This document shows, piece by piece, positions 7,862 through 17,125 of a stretch of 27,073 nt of DNA (position 1 is the stretch's first letter; every line of letters starts with the position of its first letter). The notes under the pieces are model-generated. The model ran no database searches. It worked only from the letters and a program-made list of their open reading frames with translations, and had not been told where the DNA came from. The stretch lies in contig JALKBU010000711.1 in the NCBI GenBank assembly GCA_023091735.1, positions 1 to 27,073 of the forward strand, read 5' to 3'. Made by a program: the position numbers and the translations under genes. Source of the stretch: Trichomonas tenax (Eukaryota > Parabasalia > Trichomonadida > Trichomonadidae).

Positions 7862-9571
7862 TTAATTATTCTTAGCATAATAATTATCTAAAACCTTTTG
7901 GAAATTTTCGTAATTAGGATAAACTGCGTTTCCTTTGACGAATTCAAGAATGTTTGGAGTCAGAATAGAGTAGTTTTTCATGTAATCGATAAATGGAAGG
8001 AAGCAGTTATAGTTTGTTATATATTCAAGTTGATCTTTTACATCATCATAAGATACGTTATGGGAGACAGGGTTCATCGAATAATGAAAGTAGTTTGATA
8101 TATTATCCAAATAGAAGATAAATTCATCATAATGTGTGAGTTGTGGAAAACATTTGTCTACAGCAGCAATAGCACCAAGTTTGGCTTTTTGGTCATTTTT
8201 CATCTCTACATTATACTTATATTTGTGCAATTCTATTTCCCTTGCATACTTGAATATGACTTCAATCAAACATTTAAGGAGAACATCTTTTATTGGATTT
8301 TGTTTGTTAATTTCTTTGTTCTCCATAAACTGAATAAATTTTTTTTTGTATCCTTCCTTCTCCGGGATTATCTCTTCGAATGCGCTAGCATACAAATCGT
8401 TGGCTTTTAGTATTTGCCCCATTTTTGATGTGAACTCTTTCATGATGTTCTCGTAGCCTTTTTTCATTTCATCATTCTTCTGTTTGCCGAGAGAGACAAA
8501 CTTGTGAATGTACATATTTAACAAAAGCTCTTGCGACAGCCCAAGGTCAAGCTGTATATCGCCTATGGTACTTTTAAGATAGTTGAAGACCTCAACTGGA
8601 CCTTTTTGAGTTTCCACGCCATATTCGATCTCCTGATATGGAGTAATCTTCATGAGGCAAATCGAGTTATAGTCCGAGTTTTTAACAAGCTTGTTTTTCT
8701 TGTTGAAGAGACTCTCTGTCATAATTTTCTTATCAAACACTGTTGACAAGTTCAGGAAATACTCTGGTGGGAATATCCTTCCGAAACTTGGAATGGGCGT
8801 ATAATATTTTGTAATTTCGGAATCAAAAATCTTGAAAATTTCTGCTTTCCCTTGGTCATCAATGTAGCTGAGTATGTTAGTTTCAGTGGTAGGACAAAAT
8901 GGAGAAAGTTGAAATTCTTCGATGAGATTTGGAAGCAAATTATTTGTGATGAACAATTGCTGATCTTTGATTTGTACATAAAGGGAGATATTTATATGCG
9001 TGAGCAATGAAAGTGAATACTCTAAGGCTGTTTTTATTCCATCTTTATAATTGTAAGGATTAGCATTTGAATTATAAAATTGATATAATGATTGACAAAA
9101 GTTTTCAACGAAAGGAGCGTTATTTATCCACATGGAAGCGAGTAATTCGTTCTTTATTGATTGATATTTAGGATCAGATGTTTCGACGAATTTTGTTGTT
9201 AAATCTGCAAATAAGTTGCTTGCTCGTTGAGATCCTTCTTCGATAAGATTGTACTGAATAAGGGATGGGAAAGTAGACCAAATGAACCGAGTTTTAAGCT
9301 CTTCATCACCGGATTCTATAATTCTTTCTAAATTTTGGTTAATATTTTCTCTCATATACCATTCATCTATGTTTTGAAAGTCGATGAGTGTGTTTTCTTT
9401 CTTTGTATAGTACTTGAATTCGAACTTTTTGTTCTGGAGTTTGTGATTTGTGCGTAAATGAGCAATTAAAAAGCCTTTCGCCATCTGCCTCACGAGAATG
9501 TCAGAGATTTGGCCATGAAAACAGTCAATAATCTCGTTTAGAACGTTCTCATCAATCCCAATTTCACTCAT
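7862..9571 (-). CDS. Unrecognised 569-aa protein
   Basis: I do not recognise this protein. It is probably cytosolic: no signal peptide or membrane segment is seen. It is rich in Asn, Lys, Ile, Phe and Tyr and looks mostly alpha-helical. Stretches such as NELLASMWINNAPFVENF, DGIKTALEYSLSLLTHI and IKDVLLKCLIEVIFKYA could be helical-repeat segments. A Ras-GAP relation was considered, but the diagnostic FLR and arginine-finger motifs are absent. The ATG at 9571 has no perfect initiator; TCAATTAT lies 8-16 nt upstream. The TAA stop runs into TAAAAT. A minus-strand TTTTTACATGACAG motif is 87 nt upstream of the start. It is 50 bp from the FHA-RING gene in the same orientation; co-function is not implied. 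Confidence 0.85.
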   Translation of the reverse strand: MSEIGIDENVLNEIIDCFHGQISDILVRQMAKGFLIAHLRTNHKLQNKKFEFKYYTKKENTLIDFQNIDEWYMRENINQNLERIIESGDEELKTRFIWSTFPSLIQYNLIEEGSQRASNLFADLTTKFVETSDPKYQSIKNELLASMWINNAPFVENFCQSLYQFYNSNANPYNYKDGIKTALEYSLSLLTHINISLYVQIKDQQLFITNNLLPNLIEEFQLSPFCPTTETNILSYIDDQGKAEIFKIFDSEITKYYTPIPSFGRIFPPEYFLNLSTVFDKKIMTESLFNKKNKLVKNSDYNSICLMKITPYQEIEYGVETQKGPVEVFNYLKSTIGDIQLDLGLSQELLLNMYIHKFVSLGKQKNDEMKKGYENIMKEFTSKMGQILKANDLYASAFEEIIPEKEGYKKKFIQFMENKEINKQNPIKDVLLKCLIEVIFKYAREIELHKYKYNVEMKNDQKAKLGAIAAVDKCFPQLTHYDEFIFYLDNISNYFHYSMNPVSHNVSYDDVKDQLEYITNYNCFLPFIDYMKNYSILTPNILEFVKGNAVYPNYENFQKVLDNYYAKNN

Positions 9572-10010
9572 TTGATATAATTGATGGAATTTTTATTTTT
9601 TTTTTCATTTTGCTGGAAATTTTTCAGGTTTATAATTTGTCGCGTAAATAAATATATCTGTCATGTAAAAAGAACCATTAATCTAAAATACCAATATAAG
9701 ATTTTTCTAATCACAGCATAAAACCACATTGAATAGGACACTTTGAAACCACAATCTAAATTAAAAATATATAATTTATTATGTTTTTATATTTCTTAAA
9801 AACAAGCTGAGATTAAGCATATTGATATGTGGCTTTGCTATTGGGAAATAAATTTTAATATGATATGATATTATCAACTTAATATTGATAAAATACAAAA
9901 ACACTTTTTGAATCATCAGCAAGTCCTTATAGGCATAGTTGCTGTGAAAGATTTCCTCCAAAAAAGCTTTGATGATCGAAAGTGATCGAATGTAAGATAT
10001 TGGAGTTTAA
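9572..10010. other. Intergenic stretch, TTTACATGACA motif
   Basis: No gene is seen; the only sizeable minus-strand open frame starts with TTG. A TTTTTACATGACAG motif lies on the minus strand at 9658-9671, upstream of the 569-aa gene. Confidence 0.4.
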
Positions 10011-10219
10011 TGGAATAAAAAACTTTATTGGAATAAAGCTGACTTTATGCGAATAAAGTGAATTTGGAATTAAACCATATTTTGGAATAACCGCCAATTT
10101 GGAATAATGACTGTTATTCCATATGACAAAAATAGGTCGAAAAGTGACAATAATAGAATAATCGATTTTTTGGAATCAAAATGAATTCGGAATTGGAATC
10201 AAAAGTGGAATAATGGAAT
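10011..10219. repeat. Cluster of GGAAT-based short repeats
   Basis: Ten direct GGAAT copies (10011, 10030, 10066, 10084, 10101, 10172, 10189, 10195, 10207, 10215) plus an inverted ATTCC (10116) lie within 209 bp. Most sit in TTGGAATAA or TTTGGAATCA contexts. Spacing is irregular, so it is not a clean tandem repeat. Function is unknown. Confidence 0.6.
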
Positions 10220-10582
10220 TCAGAATCGACCTCAGGGTCTCTGTTATATAGCAACTTATTAAAAAGTTGTTAGCTGACATCGAGCTTGTTTACATGTCAG
10301 TTATTCTTCAAGTTTGATTCCACGTTTTTGTTGAAGAGAGAATACATTGATGCGTGCTATGATATATGCAAGACGACAGCCAATGAATTCTATCGATTGA
10401 AAATGTATTTTTGCTTTAAAATGAAAAGATATCAGAATAAATCACTTGTAACTTTTCGATTTTTTAATCACTGTTATTGCATATGCTCTATATTTGAAGT
10501 GCACATCGATTTTGAAGATCCGGAGATTCCAAATATTTTGCGTGCGATTAAATACCTGAAATAGATTGAAAAAAGTTGCTTC
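10220..10582. other. Intergenic stretch with short non-ATG open frame
   Basis: An open frame on the + strand ends at 10564 but has no early ATG (it begins with TTG). It may be a decayed gene; FEDPEIPNILRAIKYLK at its end looks coding-like but matches no family I know. A near-perfect hairpin, TAGCAACTT / AAGTTGTTA, lies near 10248-10270. Confidence 0.3.
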
Positions 10583-10656
10583 GCCTCATAGCTCAGTTGG
10601 CAAAATACTCCAAGCTTTAATGAAGTGGTTTGCTGGTTTGACTCGCGGTAGTCCTT
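10583..10656 (+). pseudogene. tRNA-like relic with Pol III-type boxes
   Basis: TAGCTCAGTTGG at 10589-10600 is a textbook tRNA D-arm/box A. GGTTTGACTCG at 10635-10645 is a degenerate T-arm/box B (consensus GGTTCGANTCC). Box spacing and total length suit a tRNA, and a CTTTAAT sequence sits at the anticodon loop position. The 3' partner of the D stem, the T stem and the acceptor stem do not pair properly, so it is probably a dead or tRNA-derived copy. T-rich runs (two TTTTT) follow within 20 nt and could be Pol III terminators. Confidence 0.5.
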
Positions 10657-10885
10657 CCTTTTTCCTTTTTACCACAAATTTTGGATGATAATGCTATACA
10701 ACAGTATGTTGACTCAAACCTTTGATCATTAAGGTTTCATATTGTATGATTAGAATCTTGAAAGTTTATGAAATGATTAACCTCAGGAGTGGGCCAAACA
10801 AAAAACCTGTCGTAAGGCAATAAATTCCATGTCATAAATACATATTTATCCGTAGTATAAAAATAACATAATATTAGAATTGAAC
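10657..10885. other. Short intergenic stretch with a small inverted repeat
   Basis: Holds AAACCTT (10716-10722) / AAGGTTT (10731-10737) with an 8-nt loop. No gene is seen. Confidence 0.4.
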
Positions 10886-11485
10886 TTAGAAGGACATCGC
10901 ATTCTGACCCTTCTCAGTCAAGAACTCACTGAGATCGGAAATGTCAGACTCTGACTCGAAGTTAATGAAAACATTGTTGAAAATGAAAGTTGATAAGTCT
11001 TCGAGTTCTGCAATATGTTCGGTGGCTTGTGGAACCTCTTCCTGCTCGACTGGAGAGCCAAACGCTGTAGTTTTGTTGTGCTTCAAGTTCTTAGACCTCC
11101 TCTCGATTTTAACTTCATTGTGTTTGATTCCATGATATTTGACAAGCGACTTGTGCCATCTGTTCTTCACGCTGTTGCCATTCCTTCCTGGAAGGAACTG
11201 ACTGATCATTACCCAGCGAGGACCGAATTCACGATATTTGCGGATAATAATATCGTCCTCTTTAGCTGTCCACCTCTTACTGGACGTATCCTCGTAAAGA
11301 TAGGAGTTGTATCTGTCCCTGCACTGAGCTCCTGTCCTTCCTGGCAAGTATTTAGCGACAGCTGACCAAGGACTGATGTGTTTGTCCTCCACTAAGTCCT
11401 TTATCAGGGCATCTTCTTCTGGCGTGAACCTCTTGTTCTTTGTGTTCTGATACTTTCTCTTGCAGTCACTTGTTTCGGAATGCAT
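10886..11485 (-). CDS. R2R3-type Myb DNA-binding protein
   Basis: This 199-aa nuclear DNA-binding protein has two adjacent Myb repeats. The first spans about residues 17-65 (FTPEEDALIKDLV ... W40 ... CRDRYNSYL) and the second about 69-117 (RWTAKEDDIIIRKY ... W91 ... VKNRWHKSL). The regularly spaced tryptophans and the recognition helices GAQCRDRY and GNSVKNRW are intact. A basic stretch (KIERRSKNLKHNK, about 126-138) could be a nuclear localisation signal. The acidic C-terminus (155-190) could be an activation region. Trichomonads have a large Myb family, some members of which bind initiator or iron-responsive promoter elements; the target here is unknown. A perfect initiator 12 nt upstream supports the start. 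The stop is TAAG, so UAAA is not fused to it. Confidence 0.95.
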   Translation of the reverse strand: MHSETSDCKRKYQNTKNKRFTPEEDALIKDLVEDKHISPWSAVAKYLPGRTGAQCRDRYNSYLYEDTSSKRWTAKEDDIIIRKYREFGPRWVMISQFLPGRNGNSVKNRWHKSLVKYHGIKHNEVKIERRSKNLKHNKTTAFGSPVEQEEVPQATEHIAELEDLSTFIFNNVFINFESESDISDLSEFLTEKGQNAMSF

Positions 11486-11491
11486 TAAAAT

Positions 11492-11499
11492 AAAAATGA
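11492..11499 (-). promoter_or_regulatory. Trichomonad initiator (Inr) of the Myb gene
   Basis: The minus strand reads TCATTTTT, a perfect TCA+1YWYTN match. The predicted start A (11497) is 12 nt before the ATG. Confidence 0.75.
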
Positions 11500-12717
11500 A
11501 CGAATAAAAAAATTTCTTTTAAAATGTATTATATAAATAAAGATGTTTTGGGATTTTATTTTGAGTGCATTTATGTTTTGTGAAGACTATGAAAAAATCA
11601 AAGATTTGATTTGACAATCAAAATAATTTTGGGATATTTCACTATAATATAGGTGGCCGAATATAATTGGGTTCAACAAAACGGATTTTATAGTTATCAA
11701 AAATTTGGAGAAATTGAGTGATAACAACCGTTTTTACAAAACACGAAAATATATTTCTAACATTGATGATTTAAAGATTAAAATTACCAAAACAATCTGA
11801 TCTCTCAAAACTTTGTCACTCACAATTTTTTGTTTTCCGAATTCAGTTTTACTATATTCAATTTCGACCGATTTCCTTTTATATTTTTCGATGTTATCAA
11901 TTTTATATTTGTCAAATTTCGATGTTAAAAATATGATATACTAATTATACGGAATAATTTTCAATTCTTTTTTAAAATTGACAATTTTGAGAAGAATTAG
12001 CGATTTTGATTCATTTCTTTATGCCATTATATGCTATATCAAACAATAGATTAAAACGATAAATTCAATTTTGAGAATCATAAGCATACATATTATCACC
12101 ACATTATATGCAATCAAATATTTTTATCATCCTTTTTGACCACAATTTTTTTACCTACAGTGTCATTGATGACATTTTGATGGTGGTATATTCATGTCCG
12201 TCTTGAGCTGTTCAGCTATTCTTCATCAAAACAAGGGCTATGAGGCTCAATTCTCGCAAATCTCATTCGATAAGATGAGCGAAAGCACATGGATTTAGAT
12301 ATGCTTCTAAGAGCTTATTGTAAATCTTAAGCTAAAAGGGAAATTTCACTTCCTTTATTTTTGACATTTCGTTGGATGCGTAAACTTCCTCTTCTAAGTT
12401 CCTACTGGATTGGGTATCATTTGTGGATGCGAAATATCATTTAAAAATAAGAGAAACATTGATCAAAATTCGAAAATCACAGTAAAATGGCCCAACACCT
12501 TCACTGTTGGATTACAAAGCATTGAGATGGTCTATATTCTTCAGGAAAATGCGAAAAGATTTGCTGTTTATCCACTGTGTAAATTTTCCAACCCCTAATA
12601 TTTCATAATGTAATAAAAATTAACCTCAAATGAAAAGGTGACCATCTAAAAGTGATATTTCCAATAAAAGCTAAAAATAAAAAGACGGAAAAGAAGGATT
12701 CAAAATCTGCTAAATTG
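11500..12717. other. Long intergenic stretch with possible decayed coding pieces
   Basis: The first ~650 nt are extremely AT-rich and featureless. From about 12160 to 12600 composition is less biased, and two open pieces without proper starts are seen. One ends in GYEAQFSQISFDKMSESTWI near 12299. The other is at 12410-12598 and contains KWPNTFTVGLQSIEMVYIL. Neither matches a family I know nor continues into the downstream gene. They may be relics of a gene or transposon. Confidence 0.35.
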
Positions 12718-14754
12718 ATGCGATTGCCAATTAGCATTGTCGATGGTACATCAACAATTAGTGGATTTTATCCCTCTAGTTTCCAATTAAAGCGTCAACC
12801 TGCTAATGTCACCGTTTTGCAAAATATCAAGCCAATTACCATAAAATTCAATAGACCTGTAAATGAGATACCAGTTAAGCTCACACAGAAAGTCAAACCA
12901 TCTAAAAACAGAATTTCAGAATGTGCATTGCCATGTTTCATTTTCCTCACGACATATAACTCAACGCATGGCATAGCAGCTGCTGTATCGTCGGTTGATG
13001 ATATTGCCGCACATCTTCAGGCAACCATGCCAAACTTTACAGGAGAAATAATGAATCAAATAAACGGCACAAAGGCGCCAACAAATTTACCAATGTATGC
13101 ACAATTCATCAAAAGCGTTGATGGACTATCTGACACCAAAATTCTCAAGTTAACAGCAATGATTTCATATTATGTCCGTGAAGATTATTCTCAAATGCAG
13201 ATTTTTGTGAAATGCAATCCATTCATTTCACCGAATGCAGGAGCATCACATAGTTTCAACAATTTCCTGAAAGATTTATTGTCAGGACAACCAGAAGAAC
13301 AGTCAGATGAAGAAACACCAAAAACACATATTTATAGAAGAAAAGATCTCCTTAAAAGAGCTATTTCTGTCGCGCTTGGAAACGAATATGTTAAGGAACC
13401 TCCAAAGCAAGTTACACTGCCAAACTATAAACCGGTTTCGAGAGATCCAAAAGTAAAAGTCGGCTGCAGCTATGAAATTAATCCAACAGAACTTCCGAAG
13501 GGCCTCAGAGAGTCACTTTTATTCAACTATCGCTATGTTTCAGTTTTTAGTGGATCTGAAGGTGGTAACATTGACTCAGCGAGTGAAATGGATCAGCTTA
13601 TAAGTGACCAAGAGGAGTACTTCAAGCAAACACAGTATTATCCAGATGCACAAGTCAGAATCAACAGGATCGAAAAATCATTATCATTTTTACGTTTTAG
13701 AGACGGAACTCACAACTTTCCTGGTTTTTTGATTCTCACGATCAAAGATATTTATGGAGCATCTGCATGGGATGTTTTCCAAGCACTTTCAATGAAATGG
13801 GCCGAAGTTTCGGAAGTTTTGATTGAAAGATTGACATCTGTTATCGACAATTATTATTCATGCGATATCAGTTGGAGGAACTTCCAATCATACGAAAACG
13901 GTGTTTTAGGTGGTCAAATGATGCTGAAAGTTCCAGAACCAAATCTTTCACTTCCGATGACTATTGCTTTCAGTAAAGATGGCCGTGATTGGACAGATCT
14001 CCAAACAATGCTTTCTTCTTCGTGCAAATTCGTTAAACTTGACACAGACACATCCCAGGAATTACAGAGTGCAACGTTGAAATTTTTTGGTGTCATAGAA
14101 AGCGTCGCAGAAAGTGAGGAGAAAATTCGCTGTTATATGCCGCGAATTTTTATTTCCGCAATTCAAATTATACCGGAAATTATCGATGCTGTTCATAAAT
14201 TCGATGCAACACTCGACTCAATGCTTGGCGGCGAATATAACTTTGCTGCAGAAGCACAGTTGATGCTGTGTGAGAGCGATGCAAGATATCGGGAATCGCT
14301 CACTGGAGATTCATCAGATATCATGGTGATGGACGTTCCTCGTGCAATGAAGCTTGTTGTGCAAAACTTCATGGAGAGACAAGAGCAAAAATTCGGAATT
14401 AGAACTGCAAAGAAATCAGACACAAGCATTATTTCAGCTATCTTCGGATCAATTGAAGGTGTTACGCTTATTAAACGCGTAAAGATTTTCACATCAATCA
14501 TGAGAATGCTAATGTTGCGTGGTGAGTTTGATCCACTCATTGATGTGTTCAATCAATTCAAATCTGGTGGTGTCAGCGAAAAGCTTTATAAGAAGAGAGT
14601 AAGAGATATCTGTCCTTCGCGTGGTCTTTTTGCTATCTCAAACCACGGAAAGGGCGTCATTCGCGTTCGCAGTGCAATGGAAGGAGCCCCAACTCTCACT
14701 GTCGTCCCTGTTTTGATCAGATCGCCTCCAACATTCAACCCAAAGAAGAGATAA
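12718..14754 (+). CDS. Unrecognised 678-aa protein
   Basis: I do not recognise this protein. The ATG at 12718 is the first in frame. The frame is open upstream to a TGA near 12631 with no other ATG, and that Lys-rich upstream stretch is probably untranslated. No signal peptide or clear membrane segment is seen. Residues about 190-235 include a charged, acidic linker. The second half (about residues 300-640) looks like a compact folded unit with regular hydrophobic strands and helices. Examples are NFPGFLILTIKDIYGASAW, DISWRNFQSYENGVLGGQM and SIISAIFGSIEGVTLIKRV. The tail is basic and proline-rich (RSPPTFNPKKR). It is well conserved in codon structure and without breaks, so I take it as a real, probably lineage-specific gene. 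No initiator is seen. TAA runs into TAAAT. Confidence 0.87.
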   Translation: MRLPISIVDGTSTISGFYPSSFQLKRQPANVTVLQNIKPITIKFNRPVNEIPVKLTQKVKPSKNRISECALPCFIFLTTYNSTHGIAAAVSSVDDIAAHLQATMPNFTGEIMNQINGTKAPTNLPMYAQFIKSVDGLSDTKILKLTAMISYYVREDYSQMQIFVKCNPFISPNAGASHSFNNFLKDLLSGQPEEQSDEETPKTHIYRRKDLLKRAISVALGNEYVKEPPKQVTLPNYKPVSRDPKVKVGCSYEINPTELPKGLRESLLFNYRYVSVFSGSEGGNIDSASEMDQLISDQEEYFKQTQYYPDAQVRINRIEKSLSFLRFRDGTHNFPGFLILTIKDIYGASAWDVFQALSMKWAEVSEVLIERLTSVIDNYYSCDISWRNFQSYENGVLGGQMMLKVPEPNLSLPMTIAFSKDGRDWTDLQTMLSSSCKFVKLDTDTSQELQSATLKFFGVIESVAESEEKIRCYMPRIFISAIQIIPEIIDAVHKFDATLDSMLGGEYNFAAEAQLMLCESDARYRESLTGDSSDIMVMDVPRAMKLVVQNFMERQEQKFGIRTAKKSDTSIISAIFGSIEGVTLIKRVKIFTSIMRMLMLRGEFDPLIDVFNQFKSGGVSEKLYKKRVRDICPSRGLFAISNHGKGVIRVRSAMEGAPTLTVVPVLIRSPPTFNPKKR

Positions 14755-15351
14755 ATTTATATGAAATATTATCAATAATACTTTCATGAAGTTATTTAAT
14801 CATGCTTTGTTATGAAGAATCCACATCATTCCTTGAAGAATTCATTTTCTGGTGAAAAAAGAATTATGGTATTTCCATTTCGAAACAAAATTGAACTCAC
14901 CCACTTGTATGCTTGATATTGCATACACTTACGTCATCTGATATTGAGCCTTGATTTCAAAAACTTTTAAAAAATGATCGCAAAATTGTTCATATATGCA
15001 ATGATTTTGGATGTAAAGAGAATAGAGTTTAGTCACGTACTGGATTTCAAAAACATCGAAAGTTTCTTCATATTCATTTTTATTCCTACAGACTTGATAA
15101 AAAAATGCAAGTTATGAACAATATTGCCAAGTAAACATTTACATGACAAAAATTTTCAATTTGCTATTTGACCAATCGCTGTTGATGTGAGCATGCTGTA
15201 GAGGACTTAAAACTAAATTTATATCCTAAAGTACAATTTTTTCATTCTGAAAAATATTCGATCTTCCAAATCTGCAGTTAATTGCGCGATCAGAGGCGTT
15301 ATCCCGACGGTTGAAGGGCAGAAGGAAGCAATTGATGAAACAGAAATTAGT
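14755..15351. other. Intergenic stretch upstream of the OYE gene
   Basis: No gene is seen. A + strand TTTACATGACAAAA motif is at 15138-15151, about 212 nt before the OYE start and in gene-sense orientation. The last ~70 nt before the initiator are less AT-rich than the rest. Confidence 0.4.
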
Positions 15352-15359
15352 TCATTTTT
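15352..15359 (+). promoter_or_regulatory. Trichomonad initiator (Inr) of the OYE gene
   Basis: TCATTTTT is a perfect TCA+1YWYTN match. The predicted start A (15354) is 9 nt before the ATG, and an in-frame TAG abuts the ATG, so the start is firm. Confidence 0.8.
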
Positions 15360-15362
15360 TAG

Positions 15363-16505
15363 ATGAGGTCAAACTCAGTGCTTTTTTCTCCACTTCAATG
15401 CGGTCCGATGCTGCTGAAAAACAGGTTCATGAGGTCACCGATGTACGAAGGACTCTGTGATGACAATGGTTTCCCAACGAAGAAGCTCTTTAACATGATG
15501 ATCGATTTAGCCAAGGGAGGAACGGGTTTGATCATCCCTGGCTACATGTACACGATATCCCATGGCAAAGCCGCTCCAAAGCAGGGCGGAATGCTCACAA
15601 AGGAGCACGCAAAGGCCTGGGAATCGACAATTAAGGAGATTCACAAGTATGGATCCAAAATCGTCTTTCAGCTCGGGCACGGTGGCATCAGGTGCAACCC
15701 ATCTTTCATTGGACGCGAGCCAATCGGTGTTTCACCGTTAATTCCAAATACACACGAAATGACTGACGTACAGATCGATGAAACTATCGAATCCTTCGCA
15801 AAGGCCGCAAAATACCTCGAAAAAGTCGGTGCTGACGGTGTTCAGATTCACGGCGCACACGGATATCTCGTTTCTGCTTTCCTCTCTCCTGTTCTCAACA
15901 AGAGGACAGATAAGTGGGGCGGCTCCATCGAGAACCGTGCACGCTTCTTGAATGAGCTTACGTGGGCCATCAGATCACAGGCTGCTGATTCGTTCGCTCT
16001 TGGAATTAAGATCAACGGCTCAGACTGTGTTGAGGGCGGCGTTACACCAGGAATGTGCGCTGAGAACTTGTCATTGGCACCAGCTTTCGATTTCGTCGAA
16101 GTTTCATGCGGCATCGGTCCAAAGCACTTCACGACAAGAGCTGACTACAATGAGAACACAATCAGGAAGAATAACAAGCATCCGGAGGAGCTCATCAAGC
16201 TCTACAAGCAGTTCTGCAATGGTGTTCCATTCAAGGAGGGCTACAACCTTGATGCTGCTGCAACAGTCAAGGAAATGATCCCAGAACTTAATGTTGGTGC
16301 TATCGGTGGCTGGACGCACTTCTCTGCTATGGAGGAGGCTGTCAAGAGCGGAAAGATCGATATTATCTCACTCTGCAGGCCACTTCTCAGAGAACCACAT
16401 CTCGTCAACAAGCTCATGGAGGGCGGCGAGATGGAATGCGACCGCTGCTCTCTCTGCAACGAAAACAGGACTAACGGCATCTTCTGCCAGAACCATAGAA
16501 AATAA
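15363..16505 (+). CDS. NADH:flavin oxidoreductase, Old Yellow Enzyme family, short form
   Basis: This 380-aa protein is an FMN-binding TIM barrel of the NADH:flavin oxidoreductase / 2,4-dienoyl-CoA reductase group. It begins with the family pattern LFSPLQCGPMLLKNRFMRSP. It carries FQLGHGG and the signature HGAHGYL (residues 163-169), followed by FLSPVLNKRTDKWGGSIENRARF-type sequence, which is diagnostic. Such enzymes reduce activated alkenes or related acceptors with NAD(P)H in the cytosol. Bacterial full-length relatives continue with an iron-sulfur site plus FAD/NAD domains. Here the protein stops after C359-x2-C362-x2-C365-x9-C375, so a cluster-like cysteine set remains but the reductase domains are absent. 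Codons are GC-richer than in the neighbours, which suggests high expression. A bacterial origin by lateral transfer is likely (inference). TAA runs into TAAAT. Confidence 0.94.
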   Translation: MRSNSVLFSPLQCGPMLLKNRFMRSPMYEGLCDDNGFPTKKLFNMMIDLAKGGTGLIIPGYMYTISHGKAAPKQGGMLTKEHAKAWESTIKEIHKYGSKIVFQLGHGGIRCNPSFIGREPIGVSPLIPNTHEMTDVQIDETIESFAKAAKYLEKVGADGVQIHGAHGYLVSAFLSPVLNKRTDKWGGSIENRARFLNELTWAIRSQAADSFALGIKINGSDCVEGGVTPGMCAENLSLAPAFDFVEVSCGIGPKHFTTRADYNENTIRKNNKHPEELIKLYKQFCNGVPFKEGYNLDAAATVKEMIPELNVGAIGGWTHFSAMEEAVKSGKIDIISLCRPLLREPHLVNKLMEGGEMECDRCSLCNENRTNGIFCQNHRK

Positions 16506-17125
16506 ATCTCATCTTTAGTTATCTCACATCAGTGGAGTATCAATACGATATCACTTTTCTATTCATGTTATTTCATTGATTCTCATTCTAAATCATGAAA
16601 AAAAAAAAAAAAATAAAAAAGAAGAAATATAATGAATCATTGGTAGGTGTCTGATATTCAACAACACAAATAAGCATAATGGTAAGAATCAACTGAATAC
16701 ATACTAGCGTTCTCAATAATTAAAATAGTAAAATCATATATAGTTCAGGCTGTAATTCATCAGAACAATTTAGAAGACATCAATTTTGTGCCTGAATGTG
16801 TCAAAAGGTAATTAGGGAATTTTGATATTGCAGATTTATATATTTTTGCCTTTGAATATAGAACAATGTCATTAGAACTGAATTTTTTTTAAGAATTATT
16901 TGAGAAAATTGTATATATAAACCTCCAATAGATTATATTTGAAAGATAAATAGACAATTAGTAGCAATGATAATACGTAAAGTTATAGTGGTAAATTAGT
17001 GAAAAAATCAAAATTATTTCTCGTAATCATGATTTTTGGAAGACAAAAAGTGATTTTAAATATATGGAGAATCTGAATATCAACAAAATTTGTAATAAAA
17101 ACAAAGCACAAAAAAATAAAAAAAA
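16506..17125. other. Intergenic stretch, poly-A tract
   Basis: No gene is seen. There is a 16-nt A-run at 16598-16613, and the leader just before NOT1 is A-rich. No initiator is visible close to the NOT1 start. Confidence 0.45.

Noticed and set aside
7862..9571. Ras-GAP or IQGAP-like identity for the 569-aa protein
   Set aside because: General helical look only; no arginine finger or FLR motif was found.
12652..12717. Longer N-terminus for the 678-aa protein
   Set aside because: It would need a GTG start; no ATG exists between the upstream in-frame stop and 12718.
15848..16480. Several antisense and alternative-frame open frames within the OYE gene, and similar ones across NOT1
   Set aside because: They are shadows of GC-richer coding sequence with no family resemblance.
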